Shown: positions 38,901-52,700 of the stretch, in pieces | How positions within the stretch are numbered: position 1 is the stretch's first letter | Layout: the number at the start of each line of letters is the position of its first letter | NCBI GenBank assembly: GCA_038373865.1 | Contig: JAXGGA010005618.1 | Location: 1-64,000 of the forward strand | Direction of reading: 5' to 3' | DNA from: Uloborus plumipes | Lineage: Eukaryota > Arthropoda > Arachnida > Araneae > Uloboridae | DNA length: 64,000 bases | Program-made: the position numbers and the translations under genes | The notes under the pieces: model-generated | Databases searched by the model: none | Seen by the model: only the letters and a program-made list of their open reading frames with translations | What the model was told of the DNA's origin: nothing

Positions 38901-40764
38901 GAATTATTAATTTACCATTTTTTTCTGATGCTTTCATTTTGAAAAATGTGATCTCTGCATCCAATATGAAAATCTAATTTTACTTATTTTCAAGCTAATT
39001 ACTCTTTATTAGGAGGCAAGTAAACGAAGATTCGCTTTATTGTTTGTTCAGATCACTTTTTAAAATTTTTTAAAGCAAAACTTACTGATATTTTGTGAGT
39101 CTAAATGTTAAATGCTGAATGGATCGTTTCATTTTATTTTTACATTAATTGTGTTAACAGACATTAATAATATGATTATTATTGACCTTTAAAATGCAAT
39201 TGTAAAAAAAAATGTACCAAAATAAATTCGTTTATATTCCATTATTATTCTTTTGTGCCATCACTTTGAAAACTGCAATCTCTTTGCATCCGCTATAGGA
39301 ATCGGATTTTTCACATTTTTTATGTTTAATACTCTTTTTTAAGAGGAAAATAAATGAAATGTTTTTTTATTTTTCATTAAATTCAAAATTTTTTTTTTGC
39401 ATTTTTTTTTTTTTTTTTTCAAAGTTGTTTGATTTTTCACAAAAAATGGACCCTGTGAAAAAGCCTGGACAGACCCTTGGCAATAATTACCTTCAATACC
39501 CTAAATGAGTTTTTCAACTGAAAAACAAAAAAGCTTTGGTGTTTTTCTTTGGACTATAGTGATAAAATAACAAGAGTGCCTTCTCATGCTCTGACACTAA
39601 ATAACTATGAATTTACTCAAGGAAAATGCTTTTTTTACATTAAAATTATGAAGTTGTTACGTTTTTTGTTGATTGTAGTTACAGAATTCCTCATATTGCT
39701 CATGGGCTGTAATAGTGCCTCAACTCCGAAAATACGCCTTTTGGATAAGAACAGGTACTCAACAGGAGGACACAGCGCTTTAGCTTTTTGACTTGAACTC
39801 ACTGCCACAACATGCCTTCCTATTCTCTTAGGAACAGGTCAGACTAATTACGATTCTAGATGCCATAGAGCCAAATATAAAACTGGTCCAGTGCCGCCTA
39901 ACTCCTTAATTTACACACCACAAGAGCAGCTGTCCAAATAGATTCTGGCAATAAGAACAGGTACAAATATGAAAATATGCATTCTTTTCAGCAGCAAAAA
40001 TACTGGCACAACACACAATTTAATTATACTCTTAAGTAAGGAAATCTTAAGTTGCAGTGTTATTGGTAAATTTTCTTTTTTAAGTAAAATATTTTTTTCG
40101 GTATTAACATTTTAGAGAAAAATATTTTCAAACATTTATTAGAGAAATTAATATTTATATTTATTCGTTACAAATCTTGCAGTAAGTACATAATGATTAT
40201 ATTAGATCCCTTTAGCTTTAGCATACTTACAGACAGTTTAGGTCACTTTGGGACAATTGTGAATGGTAAAAACCACCTCTCCTGTCTAAAACCAGTTTTA
40301 GACATCCAAAACCTCAACCCTGCATACAAAGCAAGAGTAAATGACCAGCTATTTGCATGATCGCATCACTTGAAACTTATGTTCCCCAGCTCCCCTACAG
40401 TTAATCTTCAAGCTGTCCTATTTGGGACCCAGTTAAGATAACCTCCAATATGCAAACCACAACACAAGTGTGGCCCAGGATTGTTATTGTGAATGCAAAA
40501 AGAAGCTTTTCAAAAACCATTTCATTATTCCTTTGAGGCGACTTGGACAGCATGAAAAGTCTTTTGTTCTAATGCTACTGATGATCATTTGATTGAGCAG
40601 TGTCATACACTTAATCTGTATTCACTAGTACTTAACTTTAAATGATAAATTTAATTAATTTCTTTCAAGTTGTTTTCTATCAACCATGAATATCACTTTG
40701 TTTACAAATTTACAAATACTTGCAAAACCCAGTAAATATTAATTAGTCATCAATTACAGTATTG

Positions 40765-40798
<34 letters not shown>

Positions 40799-43700
40799 TG
40801 CAGGTATGCCACAAATTTCACTGTAAAAATAAGCAAAAGTTTTTTAGCTGTAAAAAAGGAAGTTATATACAAAAATAAAATATTTGTGTTAGAAAATAAA
40901 TATTTATTAAAAAATGTATAATAAAAGAAAAAAGAGAAACAATGTACATTGATAATTTACCAACTGTGAGACAGTAACAACATCAAGCTAACCTGCTTTC
41001 AGGAATGCATCCTATAATACTAGTAGATATTACCAGCCACCCGACACCAATAAAGGTAATGAATATTCTACAAAAAGAAAAAAAAACTATCAAAATGATC
41101 TTAATAAAAACATTCAAGAGCACATCAACTGAACACATACAAGTTAAAGATTTGAATTGCATAAAAATAAAAAAAATAAAAAAATAAAAATTAATATTTC
41201 TATTGCTAACAAATAAAAAATTGCAATAAATGGAGAGAGAAACTTGAGAAATAAAGACAACAATTACAAGTTTACAGTTGTAGTGTTATATTTGAATGGT
41301 AAAAATGGATCCTTCATAAGAATTTTGATTTCCTTCATGTTATTGTCAACTTTGTGATCACATATTTACAAATTTTCACAAAAACTAAAGTAATCAGTAA
41401 ATATAAAACTAAATAAAATACATTTTAAATATAAATACAAATGTGGCGACCAGCAGCAGGCTCTGGGCCCAACTTGGCTGGTCCTAGTCAAATTAAAGAC
41501 CCCAATGAAGATCAATGGACCTCTTAAAGCCATCTACTCCATTGCTCTTTACCGCCTCTTCCGGTAAGCTGTTCCAAGTTCCCACTACCCTGCTAAAATA
41601 GTAATTTTTTCGAATTTCAAGATTAGCCTGAGATTTAAACAGCTTAAAACAATGACCCCTTGTCCTGCTTTCCGTGCGAAAATCTAACCCCGTAACATCA
41701 TTCATTTTAATAAATTTAAACAACTGAATCATGTCCCCTCTGGCTCTCCTTCGCTCTAGACTATACATATTAAGCATTCTAAGTCTGGAATCATAGTCTA
41801 AATTAGAAAACCCATTTACTAACCTTGTAGCCCTTCTTTGTACCCTTTCCAATAAATTAATGTCTTTCTTCAGATAAGGAGACCAAAACTGAACAGCATA
41901 CTCCAAATAAGGTCTTACCAAACTTCTATATAGAGGCAGAAGAACCTTCTTAGATTTGTTTGAAATAGATCTATTAATAAACCCAAGCATCCTATTGGCT
42001 TTGTTACTAGCTATGCTGCACTGTTGACTAGACTTGAAATCCTGATTTATTAAGACTCCTAGATCCATAACATTATCTGCCCTACTAATGACTGAACCCT
42101 GTAAATAACAGCTTGTATGCTTATTTCCATGACCGAAATGCAGCACTTGACATTTCCCAACATTAACTACCATACCCCACTTGTCTGCCCATTTAGTAAT
42201 ATGATCCAAATCCTGTTGCAGCTGATTTATTTGTTCGTCATTTTCTACAATATCCATAAGTTTGACATCATCGGCAAAACAATTCATGTTTCCAGAAACA
42301 TTTTCATGAATGAAAATAATTGAAAACTTTAAAATCAATACCTCTCTATGCATATAATACAACTAAAGAACTGTTAAAAAGTATTGCAATTCTTGTGCAA
42401 TTTGCTGAAAACTTCGAAAAGAGTCGTACCTGTACATGGCGGCGCATGAAACTACTACAGTCAAACCCTGCTATAACGAACCCTCAACGGACCGACCTGA
42501 GGGATCACTATAACCGGGAGTTCGCTATATCCGATTTTCCAAAAACAAAAAGTGGGAATTCGGTAATATGCTACAATAATAAACATTATAATTGCATAAT
42601 ATCTTCATTAACAGTAAAAGTAATAAATTAAAGTATTAGAAATAACTAGTAACCATATTTTAATGGAACCACGATTCTTCTAAATCATGGCTGCAGTAGA
42701 TTTTAAGAGGAAAAATTTCTTGCAAAAGTGGGGGGTTTCGCCAATTTCTAATTTTCGGATGAATTGAACATTTTCTTCTACAGAAAATGCCTTTCGTATG
42801 TTTCCGCTAGCCATGATGGTTACTGCAAAGTTCACTCTTATCACTATCAGCAAAGCAATGGAGGAGAAACTAAAAATCAGAACAAACGCTTGAATGACCA
42901 ATAATCTCGTCCTTTGACCAAAACCAGTTGAAATTTGAGGGAGCTATAATGGCTCCTCCCTCTTTCTCCCTTTCAAGAAAGAACTGCATATCAAAGGGTA
43001 TAAGGGGGGAATGTGGTTTGGACTGCGCTATTTCAGAGAAAAAGGTGTAAGCATGAAGTGTGCAGTTAATATATTTTAAGAGGCTGTCTATAAATGACAT
43101 CACATTTTTAAAAAACATTTGGCAGCCTTAGTCAAAGCAATACACTTTATATCTCCATTCTATGAACTTCCCATCCCATCATCACATGTCAAACTGCATC
43201 ATATAAGCATTTAGTTATGAAACAATGTTTTTATTTTCACCAAAATGAGTGACGTCACATATCTTGCTGCCCCCTCCCTCCCACATGCTATAAATAATCA
43301 ATTTCAAACTTCTCTTCCCCTCAAAGTGCGACATCCTTCGGGGACAACCTCTTATTCCAAGTCAACACATTATTTGGTCTTCTCAGAATAAGAAAAATAA
43401 ATAGATAAAAATTTAAGAAACCATTTTTTCCAAAAAAAAAAAAAAAATCAACCTACCTAGCAGGTAAAAGAAGCCAATAACGTAAGATGAAACCAAGTCC
43501 CCATAATATTGAGAGTCTAAAGCTGAAAATGAGAAAACAACGTTAATATCGAACCTGTTGCACCATATTTTCACCCAAACTATTGATTTACTTAAAACTT
43601 ATTCAATATATATATATCATCAAAACAGGTACTTTAATCCTTTCTTATTTTGTCCAAGACATTTCAGTAAACTGCAACTTGACATATAGGTGCTCATAAA

Positions 43701-46700
43701 AAAAAAAGAGAGGCAGAAGTCCCCGTCCAGACATTAATACATTAATGCTGCCATATTTTTTTTTCGTGAGACTAAATATAGTAATAACATACATCATTAC
43801 CTAGTAATGAGTAGCTCATTACAAATTTTCTTTAAGATTGAATACTTTTTATCTGCATTGAATTTGATTTTATAATTATAACAATGTATTTCAGATCACT
43901 GATCTCCACCCCATCTTCTAAGAAAAATAAAAATATAAATCTTTTTAAGAAAATCTTCACCAATCTAACTTTTCTTTATGTACTTTGTAAACAATAATGG
44001 TATTTTTTTCTTCATATTAAAAGATTTGAAATATAAATTCTTTTAGCCCCCTCCTCCCCTCAAAAATTATACATATGAGCACCCAAGACCTGAAACGTTT
44101 GCCATCAATTGACTGAGAAGAGGTATTGATCTACAGACTTTGTCCTGGCTTAGGAAAACCTCAGAGCACAATATCACAAAAATATCAAGACATTTGAAAG
44201 TTTTTTAATGTGTCTAGGATACATATATATAAATCAAAACATATATAATATTGGGATTTATATTACATCCACATATAAATCTAAGGCTCATGCATGGCTT
44301 TGTATTTCATCATCACATGTTGTATTTAAGTCTACTGGGCAATTTTTTTCAGCCATCACGATTGCGTATTGCTTTCGCTTGACTAGTCTAAATGTTTCTT
44401 TGATTTTCATATTACCATGCCAACAAGAATTAGCCAAGCTTATTGTTTTTAATGTTCATTTAAAAAAAATAATTTTCATTGTCATAGTTACAAATCGTCT
44501 GCGGTTTGCATTAACTAAAGCAGATTTTACATTTTTTTTTGGTGTGTGTAAAATCCCGATTTTTCAATAAAAATTACTTCCGCAAAGAAACTAAAATAGC
44601 AAAACTTTATCTAAATACAAAATTCCTACTAATTCCCATCATTTAAATTTATAAGAAATAAAAGTCCCTCAATGAGACACTGACATGTAGACATGTACAC
44701 TAAATACAGTCGAGTCTCTATATAACGAAGTCGCAAGGGACCATTGAAAAGGTTCATTATATAGAAACTTCGCTATAAAGAAAATAATAAATTTCTATGC
44801 TTATTTTTCAATAGGGGCTTTACATGTGTAAGGAGTACATTAGATTAATTCTCACTTTACTATTTTTAGAATAAATACATTTTGGCAAGAAATAAATATT
44901 TTCAAGTTATAAATGTAACGCAGTGAATGAATTAAAAAATAAAACTAATTAAATATATTTATTAACCTATTAAATTGTATCAGGAATGCTACTCGCATCT
45001 GTAGTATAATTGGTGAATTTCAGCAAATTTTTACATAAATAAATTAAAAGAATCAAACCTGAACTTGGTCGGTGACACTAGTTTTACTTTGAAAATAGTC
45101 CGTGATTTTTTGCTGCACTTTGGAAACACTTTGCTCATAAAATTCTTCACATGGGTGAAGTGATTTAAACACCTCTTCTGGAACATTTTCTTGGTATTGC
45201 AGTCAGCAACGGATGGTGTCATAAGCTTTTCTGATTTCGTATGTCGATGGTTTCGATGGATAGTCCATTTCTACATCTTGCTCTTCATCTTCGTCATTGT
45301 AATCATTACTCATTAAAACTGAGTCCAGAATTTCTTCTTCAGTCAAGTGACCAGTAGTGGATAAGCCATCATCAACTGCCAAAAAATGTTCTAGACTGAC
45401 ATCATCTGGAACACTATTCTTTTTACCGAAACTGTCTCAAATTTCTGTAACATCCCGCTCACTATCCACATTAGACTCCAGTTCTTGCTCTTCTGATGAC
45501 AATCCCTTTCTAAATCCAGTTTTTCTAAATGAATTCGAAATTGTTGCGACTTTTACACCCAATTCCCAAGCTTTAGACAGCTCTGAAATACATTCTTAAG
45601 TCAAAATATGTTTTAGAAAACTGTTGAATTTCTTCAACACAGGCAATCATTTTTCGTAAGATTCGCTTTCTGTAGTACACCTTCAAATTTTTAATTACGC
45701 CTTGGTCCATCGGTTGTAACTTAGAAGTACTGTTTGGAGGAAGAAAGACAAGTTTTATGTTTTTCATTTTCGATTTAACTCCAGGTGGATGCGATGGGCA
45801 ATTGTCAAGAAATAACACAATTTTGCGTTTTTCTTTCCCAAACTTTTTGTCCAAGTCCAGTAACTACTTCTCAAAAATTTCGCCTGTACTCCAAGCTTTC
45901 CTACTGTTCTGGTAGTTCTGGTAGTACTGTTCTGGTTCTTTAGAAGTGTTCACTTCTAAAGATCTTATGCCTTTGAAACATCTGGGATTTTTACTCTTCC
46001 CAATAACTAACAACTTCAGTTTTTTTACCCCAGTCATATTTGTTGTAACTAAGGCTCGACCGATGGCATTTTTTGGCCGATGCCGATTGTTGGCCGATTA
46101 TTCAAAGTTGGCCGATTTCTTTCCTCTTCCATCGACCGATGCTGATGGCCGATGGTAAAAAAAAATCAAACAATTAGAAAAATAAATGTTTATAAGAGAT
46201 TTGAAGGGGCATATATTCATTTCATTCTACTTTTATTTCTACGAATACAGGATAATTATATTCATCAAGATAAAGTCATTTAGATTTTGGCCTAAATTTC
46301 TATTTTACTACTACTCGACTTTGTATTAACTAGATTTCCTTGCACATACTTGTGTCATTAAAATAATAACTTTGAATTTCATGTAATACTTTAATTTAAA
46401 AATATAAGAAAAATGACCCCCCCCCCCCTTTCCACACATTTATCTATTCTAAATTTGAGCATTTTTTTACACAAAAGTAAACAAAAACAATTTTAAATAT
46501 CTATCATGTACTAGTAGTATATTATAATTATTTGTTTATTATTTTCAATATATTCAATTCATAAAAGTAAGGTATTTTTATTCCCATAAAGTAAAAAAAG
46601 GAACTCATCAATAAATTTAACTGTATATAAGCAGAGCACTTAAAGTCTTAGCAGCCTTTCTTTCGATTCGTTCGATGATTTGTCAGCAACGTCAACAACA

Positions 46701-49700
46701 TGAGTTTAAGCTGAGGATCACATGATACACGGCGACAGCCAACTCGCAAACGTCCTCTGTATAAAGTTCGGTTTTGACTCATGAAAAGTGCAAACACTTG
46801 CACTTTTAAGAATAATAAAAATGCACGGGAAAAGCAGGAAATGAAGTAAATTAGAAAGATTTTTAAGTATCTTAAATATTTTTTCAGCGCGTATTATAAG
46901 CATTCTAAGAATAATTACCTTTTGATATTATTTTTTTGCAGTCATTGCATGATGTCATAACCTTTTCAGTTCTCTCGACAGGACATAGAAACTGTAAATT
47001 AGATCTTCATTCAATGCACCTTTTTCTTTTTACCAGGAAGTTGTAGGTTCGCTAGTGTCTGATTCACTGCTGTTATCTATGGAAACTTTTCCATAGTGCT
47101 GTTTTGGTAATATTAAGCACCAAAGTCAAAATAATACCATAGAAAGCAAAGAGCTAACATGAGCGGTCTGAACTTCTTTCAGTACTTATATTTTGTGATG
47201 TGACAACCATTTTTTGCAACATTTGGCGAGCGCCGTACTGTTCGTTGATGATTAGTAAAGGTTAAAATACAAATTATAATACATTAAATACATTAGTAGT
47301 AAACTAAAATATTAAAAGTAGATTTAAAATATTAGTAGAGCTTTGATATATTTTCATGAATAGTAAAATGCAAGAAAATTTACTTATTGTAACGAGTCCA
47401 TAGCACCTTCAACTTTCTTAACTAATCATTCCAATCTTGAGGAAGTAACTAGAAATTTATTTACAAGTATGTACACTTATTTACAATAGAAGCAGGAAAC
47501 AATTGCTAAACATCCAGCAATTAGGTAGCAAACAGTACACTGTACTCTCAACAGTAACTCAGCACCACATATATAACATGAACAGTAATTCAGAAATTAC
47601 AAAAGCAAAACAAACATTTGCCCAAGCGAATAAAATGAGCCTCTTAGAAATCAAATCTGAGAAAAATGGTGTTCAAGGCAGTTGGACAGCTATTTATACT
47701 CGGAAGGAAATTTCTACAACATTCTAACAAAATCCGGAGTGTTCTGTTCATTTACAAACTTTAATAATCCATTCAAGAAAGTTCTAGTGACAAAAAGAAA
47801 AACCCATAATATTGCAACTCAGTGCGAAAATGTCTTCATGCTTATTAAATGTAGGGGAAGTGCAAAAACTACAAAATGTTATAGGGTCGGTATACAAATG
47901 GTAAAAGGGGTATCTTCAGATACTTTTGCAACATGTTGCCAGATAAAACCAAAACTAGTGACACCAAGCGATTCCTTGCCAAAAATGGAGCAAGGCAGGA
48001 AAAACAACAACTATTTACAAGATTTGTAACATTATAAAACTTTATTAGTTGTCAATACAATAATGAGATTGCCAATTTGGCGAAAACACTTGATAAAACA
48101 TACAGTGCACCAGTGAAGTTTTTAGGGGCATAAATTTTTTGGGCAGACTTCTTATCTCTTTTTTGGGCGGGGGGGGGGGATGTGAGCAAGCTTATGCATA
48201 CACATAAATACTTGTTAGTTTCTCGCTTCATGGTCAAGAAATATCAGGATAAGTCAATGAAAAAAGTGCTTTTTTTTTTTTTAATTTGAGCACAAGGTTG
48301 CCCCTGCCCCCAAGAACAAATACGGAGCACAAATCCAAATACCACGAAGACCAAAATAAAAGCTAAAAATACGCAAATAAGCCTTTGTTAAAAACCTTTT
48401 GTTAAAAATTTGTTTAAAAAAAGTACAGGCCATGACCCTCCCGGATGGGCATTCCTGCTTAAACAAATATGACATAAAGGGAAAATCGCAACAGTTTCAA
48501 TATTCAATTCAAGACTGGACAATTCAACACAATATTAGATTTCAGAAAAGAAAAATGAAAACAATGATCTTATCACATAACAGAGAAACCAGATATGGCC
48601 CCTAGTCGAAATTATACAGCATTGATCCCTTTCTCTTTTAAAATAAATATGTTTGCCAAATTCATTTGGCTAACATCTGTTAAATTAAAAAGAAAAAAAG
48701 ACTTTCATTCACACACACACGAAAAAAAGAAAAGAAATGCGTAAACATTAATTCTGCCATTCGGAGGTTTTATTGTAATTCTAAAAACTCTCATCGAAGA
48801 GATCGCTCGGAAAGTGTCTGCTGTGTTAAGAAAATTTCGGTATTTGCCCAATTCGGAAAATTCCAAAACGCAGAACTGTATTGGTCATTGCTTTCCGATT
48901 TCAAGCCACATGGTGCACGTACTTTTAGTTTTGAAGTAAAAAATAAAGATAGAATTCCCCTTTAAGTTTCTTTTTTTTTTTAAACATCAGCCAGGCATCA
49001 GCATTTAGATGTTTTTGAGGCCGATGGTTTTCCCAAGTTAGCATCGGCGGCCGATGGAAAAATTTTCAACCATTGGCTCCGATGTATTGGTCGAGCCTTA
49101 TTTGTAACCAGTACTGTAATTCTGTCTTTGCTCCGTTTTCCACCAAAACATTCGTCGCCTTTAAAAGCAAGGATTTTATCAGGAAGACATTTGTAAAAGA
49201 GTCCTATTTCATCACAACTGAACACTTCCTTAGGCTGGTATTCTTCTAATATTGGTCTTAACACTTCATTTTTTCACTCATCGCAACATTCATCTGACAC
49301 ATCAACACTTTCTCCTGAAATGACTTTATGAACCAACATGTGGCGTTTTTTAAATTTGTCCAACCATCCAACACTTGCTTGGAGATCCGAATAACCTAAG
49401 GCTTTGGCAAATTGCAGTGCTTTTTCTTTAATTAGAGCACCTGACAAAGGTAAGTTCTGATTACGCACGGAATGAATCCATTTTAGCATGGCCTGATCGA
49501 CGTCATCATACATGCACAATCATACTCGCTTTACTTTAGAATTGCACATTTCACCAGCTATACTTAAAATGGAATCCTTATTTTTTAGGATAGTGGACAC
49601 ACTATTAGCTGGAATTCCGTATTTTGCGACTACGTTTTTCTCCTTAATGCCTGTTTCAACTTCAGCGATAAGTAACATTTTTTTCTTTTATAGTCAAGCA

Positions 49701-52700
49701 TTTTCGATTGGACAATTTGAGAGCAAAGCACCACGTTGCAGAGCAAAATGAAAATGGTTTACTTCTAGAGACTCCAGCCTAGCTTAAATAACATTTCCAG
49801 GAAACCTCAACCCCCCCTTGAAGAAATCTCCATCCCCCCCTCCCTCCATTCAAATGACTCTCCTTTGTTGACCACAAGTGACAAAAGAGAAAGGTTGCTA
49901 AAAGATAAGATAAGGAAGTGAGTAAGCCTTCACAAAAACAGTAGAAGAAAGATTTCTATCTTCCAGAATATTGACACTTTCTCCCATAAAAACTTCGCAA
50001 TAGAGAAATTGGGTTATTTGATATTCGTTAAAGGGAGACAAATTTACATGCTTTTTTACTGAAACTTTCTGTGTCACAAAACATGCTTCGTTATATAGAG
50101 AATTTCGCTAAATAGAGTGTTCGTTATATGGAGACTCGACTGTATAATCTTTATGATAAGTATATAGGTGCAAACAAAAATTGGAAATAATAACTATACC
50201 TTACTACTGAATTCCAATTAGCATTTTTTATGGATATACCTTGGATTACCTAATCTAGAAAACCACCAATTATAATATGATGGGTGCAAATTTCTTCTCC
50301 TTTTGTAGAAACAAGGAACCTAACTGAGAGTCTCTATTGCAATTCTGGATTGCGAACAATAAAATTAGAATTCAAGACTTCAAAATTCAAATAAGTGCAA
50401 GGGACTACATTAAAAAAAAAAAAAAAAAAAAAAAAAACTATAACATTAGCATAAAAAAATACCAATGCAGTTGGATAAATAACTAGCAGGTAAAACTAGC
50501 AGGTTCTGGTTCATAGAACTATATTAGTGATCAAATTATTCTGCAAGAATTTGGGACACAAAACTGCAACAAAATTACGCATTTATTTTCAATGAAAGTT
50601 TTTATCATAATTTGTTCATTAGAATTTACATGGATAAAGCTGTAAAATCTAAAACATTCAATTTTGTAAAGCATATTACTGTAGAATGAACTTTAGAAGA
50701 CATTAAAATTAATTAAATAATAAGAAGAAAAAACTGGATTGACGAGAGGGACACTCAGCACTTTCAAGGTAGACGAAAAACAATCAACTACACTTTGTGC
50801 TAAACTATAATTGAAGTTGAAAAAAATAAACTTAAATAAAGCACAAATTAGGTAGAAAGTACAGCAAATAGCTATTTCAAGGCTACAATGAGCCTTGTAG
50901 CCTTTTAAATAGCTATTTTCTGTACTTTCTACCAAATTTGTGCTTTATTTATGTTGATTTTTAACTTCAATTACACCCAAGGTAGTCCATTGACTAGGGT
51001 AACAGCTAATAAATTCCTTGTGAGAGATCTCAACACACATGCAATTCTTTCTCTAATTGGATGCTCGTCTGATAATCATGTCAGCTTTGCACATGTTGAA
51101 GAATGGGTTACGGTGAAACCGTGGTCAAGTTCAAAAAACCCCTCACTCAAGAGAAGCCTTAATGATTACTGCCGATTTATCAAAGCAGCCCCAATTATAA
51201 CCTTTAAAGGTTTAAGGTTCCTTTTAATATTGGTCTTTTTTTCCTTAGGGACAAACTGAAAACCTGTTGGGAGCCCAGAAGTTGAGTTTTTGTTATTTTT
51301 TTTTATTCAAGGCTATTAGGACACAAATCTGGACCTAAAAATATTTCATCAGAAATATCAGTACAAGTCAACAACAAATCACAACAACAAGTCACAATAA
51401 GGACAACAAGTCTGTATTAGGGATTTAGTTAAGAATTTCTGGAAATTGTACAAATTTAAAAATTAAAAATTGTGACAACTGAGAGTGATTGGAACATTAG
51501 TTACAACCAGTGAAGAAGGTACTTAGTTTATCCGAAACAAATTTCTAAAGTATTTATTGATCATTGCTTATTTAATCAAATTAAAAAAACCCTGTAAATG
51601 AATAAGTGAGCCCTACACAAAAGACTGAACTCGCTCATAAGAGTTTGACCTCGGTAATGTGGGGAGAAAACAGGGAGTGAAGGATAATAATCCTAGTCAA
51701 ATGCAGCAAGTTATTTCACAAAGTAAATAACAATTGCAAAAAAGAACATTTTAGATTTGTTCTACCGAACCAAGTAAATCTGAAAGTTATTTATTTTTTT
51801 GGTGAAAGAAGTTATTTTTGCTGCAGAATTCATACTAATTTGTTTTAGTTGAGAAAAAAATAAAACAAATGTTTTTTTTTTTTTTTTTTTTCAAAAAAAT
51901 CAAGAATAACAGAGAAAAAAGCTAAGGATCAGGACAAATCAGAAAAAAACATTATCAGGAAAATCAGGACAACTACGCATATATATTGAAAAATAAAAAA
52001 CAAATGTGGAAATGCATTTAAAAAAATATATAATGACATCTGCTTTATCTTAACAATTAATTAAATTTTAAATTTTAATGCAGAAAATTCTACATACAAA
52101 TTTAAGCAGCAACTTTTTTTTGTCTTACCTTACAAAACCATAATTTTTATTTGTTCTCGTGAGTAGGTTCCAAGAGGGTAATTCTGAAAATGTAATAGTG
52201 TGTTTATAGTTCAGAAGAACATGTACCTACATTCAGTTAAAAACATACATTTGATGTATTTCTGTGCATTTAAAAAAACATTAATTAGCATATTACAGAA
52301 GATTACTCAAAATTAAAAACCATGACAATAATATACATAATGATAATACACTTTTTCCAGCATGCTTACAAAAGGCATTTAAGTTAATGTTATTATATTT
52401 TGGAATATTAAAAGTATGTCATTTCAACTGCTCATAGATTTACAACAAGCTTTGGATTATATGTATTTTATTGCAAATGAAGACTCCAGTAGAAGCATTT
52501 TATTTTAAAATCTGTGTTATAAAAGAGAAGCAATTCATCATTTATAGGTGTAAAACATTAAAGCTAATAAAAACATAATGATGATAGCTTTTTTAAGCCC
52601 TGAACATTCGGCATATGGCTGTATTTGATTTGTACAATGTTATCAATGTTCAAAAACTGAAAAGGCAACATATTCAGAAAAGATAAAACAATTGCGTTTT

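Larger units (their letters stand above)
44705..50144 (-). mobile_element. Full-length Tigger (pogo) element with TA duplication
   Basis: Element 44707-50142: CAGTCGAGTCTCTATATAAC at the left, and at the right the inverted GTTATATGGAGACTCGACTG; TA on both sides. Removing the hAT insertion at 46050-49100 leaves about 2.4 kb, a normal Tigger length. The gene inside runs on the minus strand. Confidence 0.95.

Noticed and set aside
47503..48029. Plus-strand frames inside the hAT element as a transposase or cargo gene
   Set aside because: No hAT dimerisation motif or catalytic residues seen, and no family recognised.
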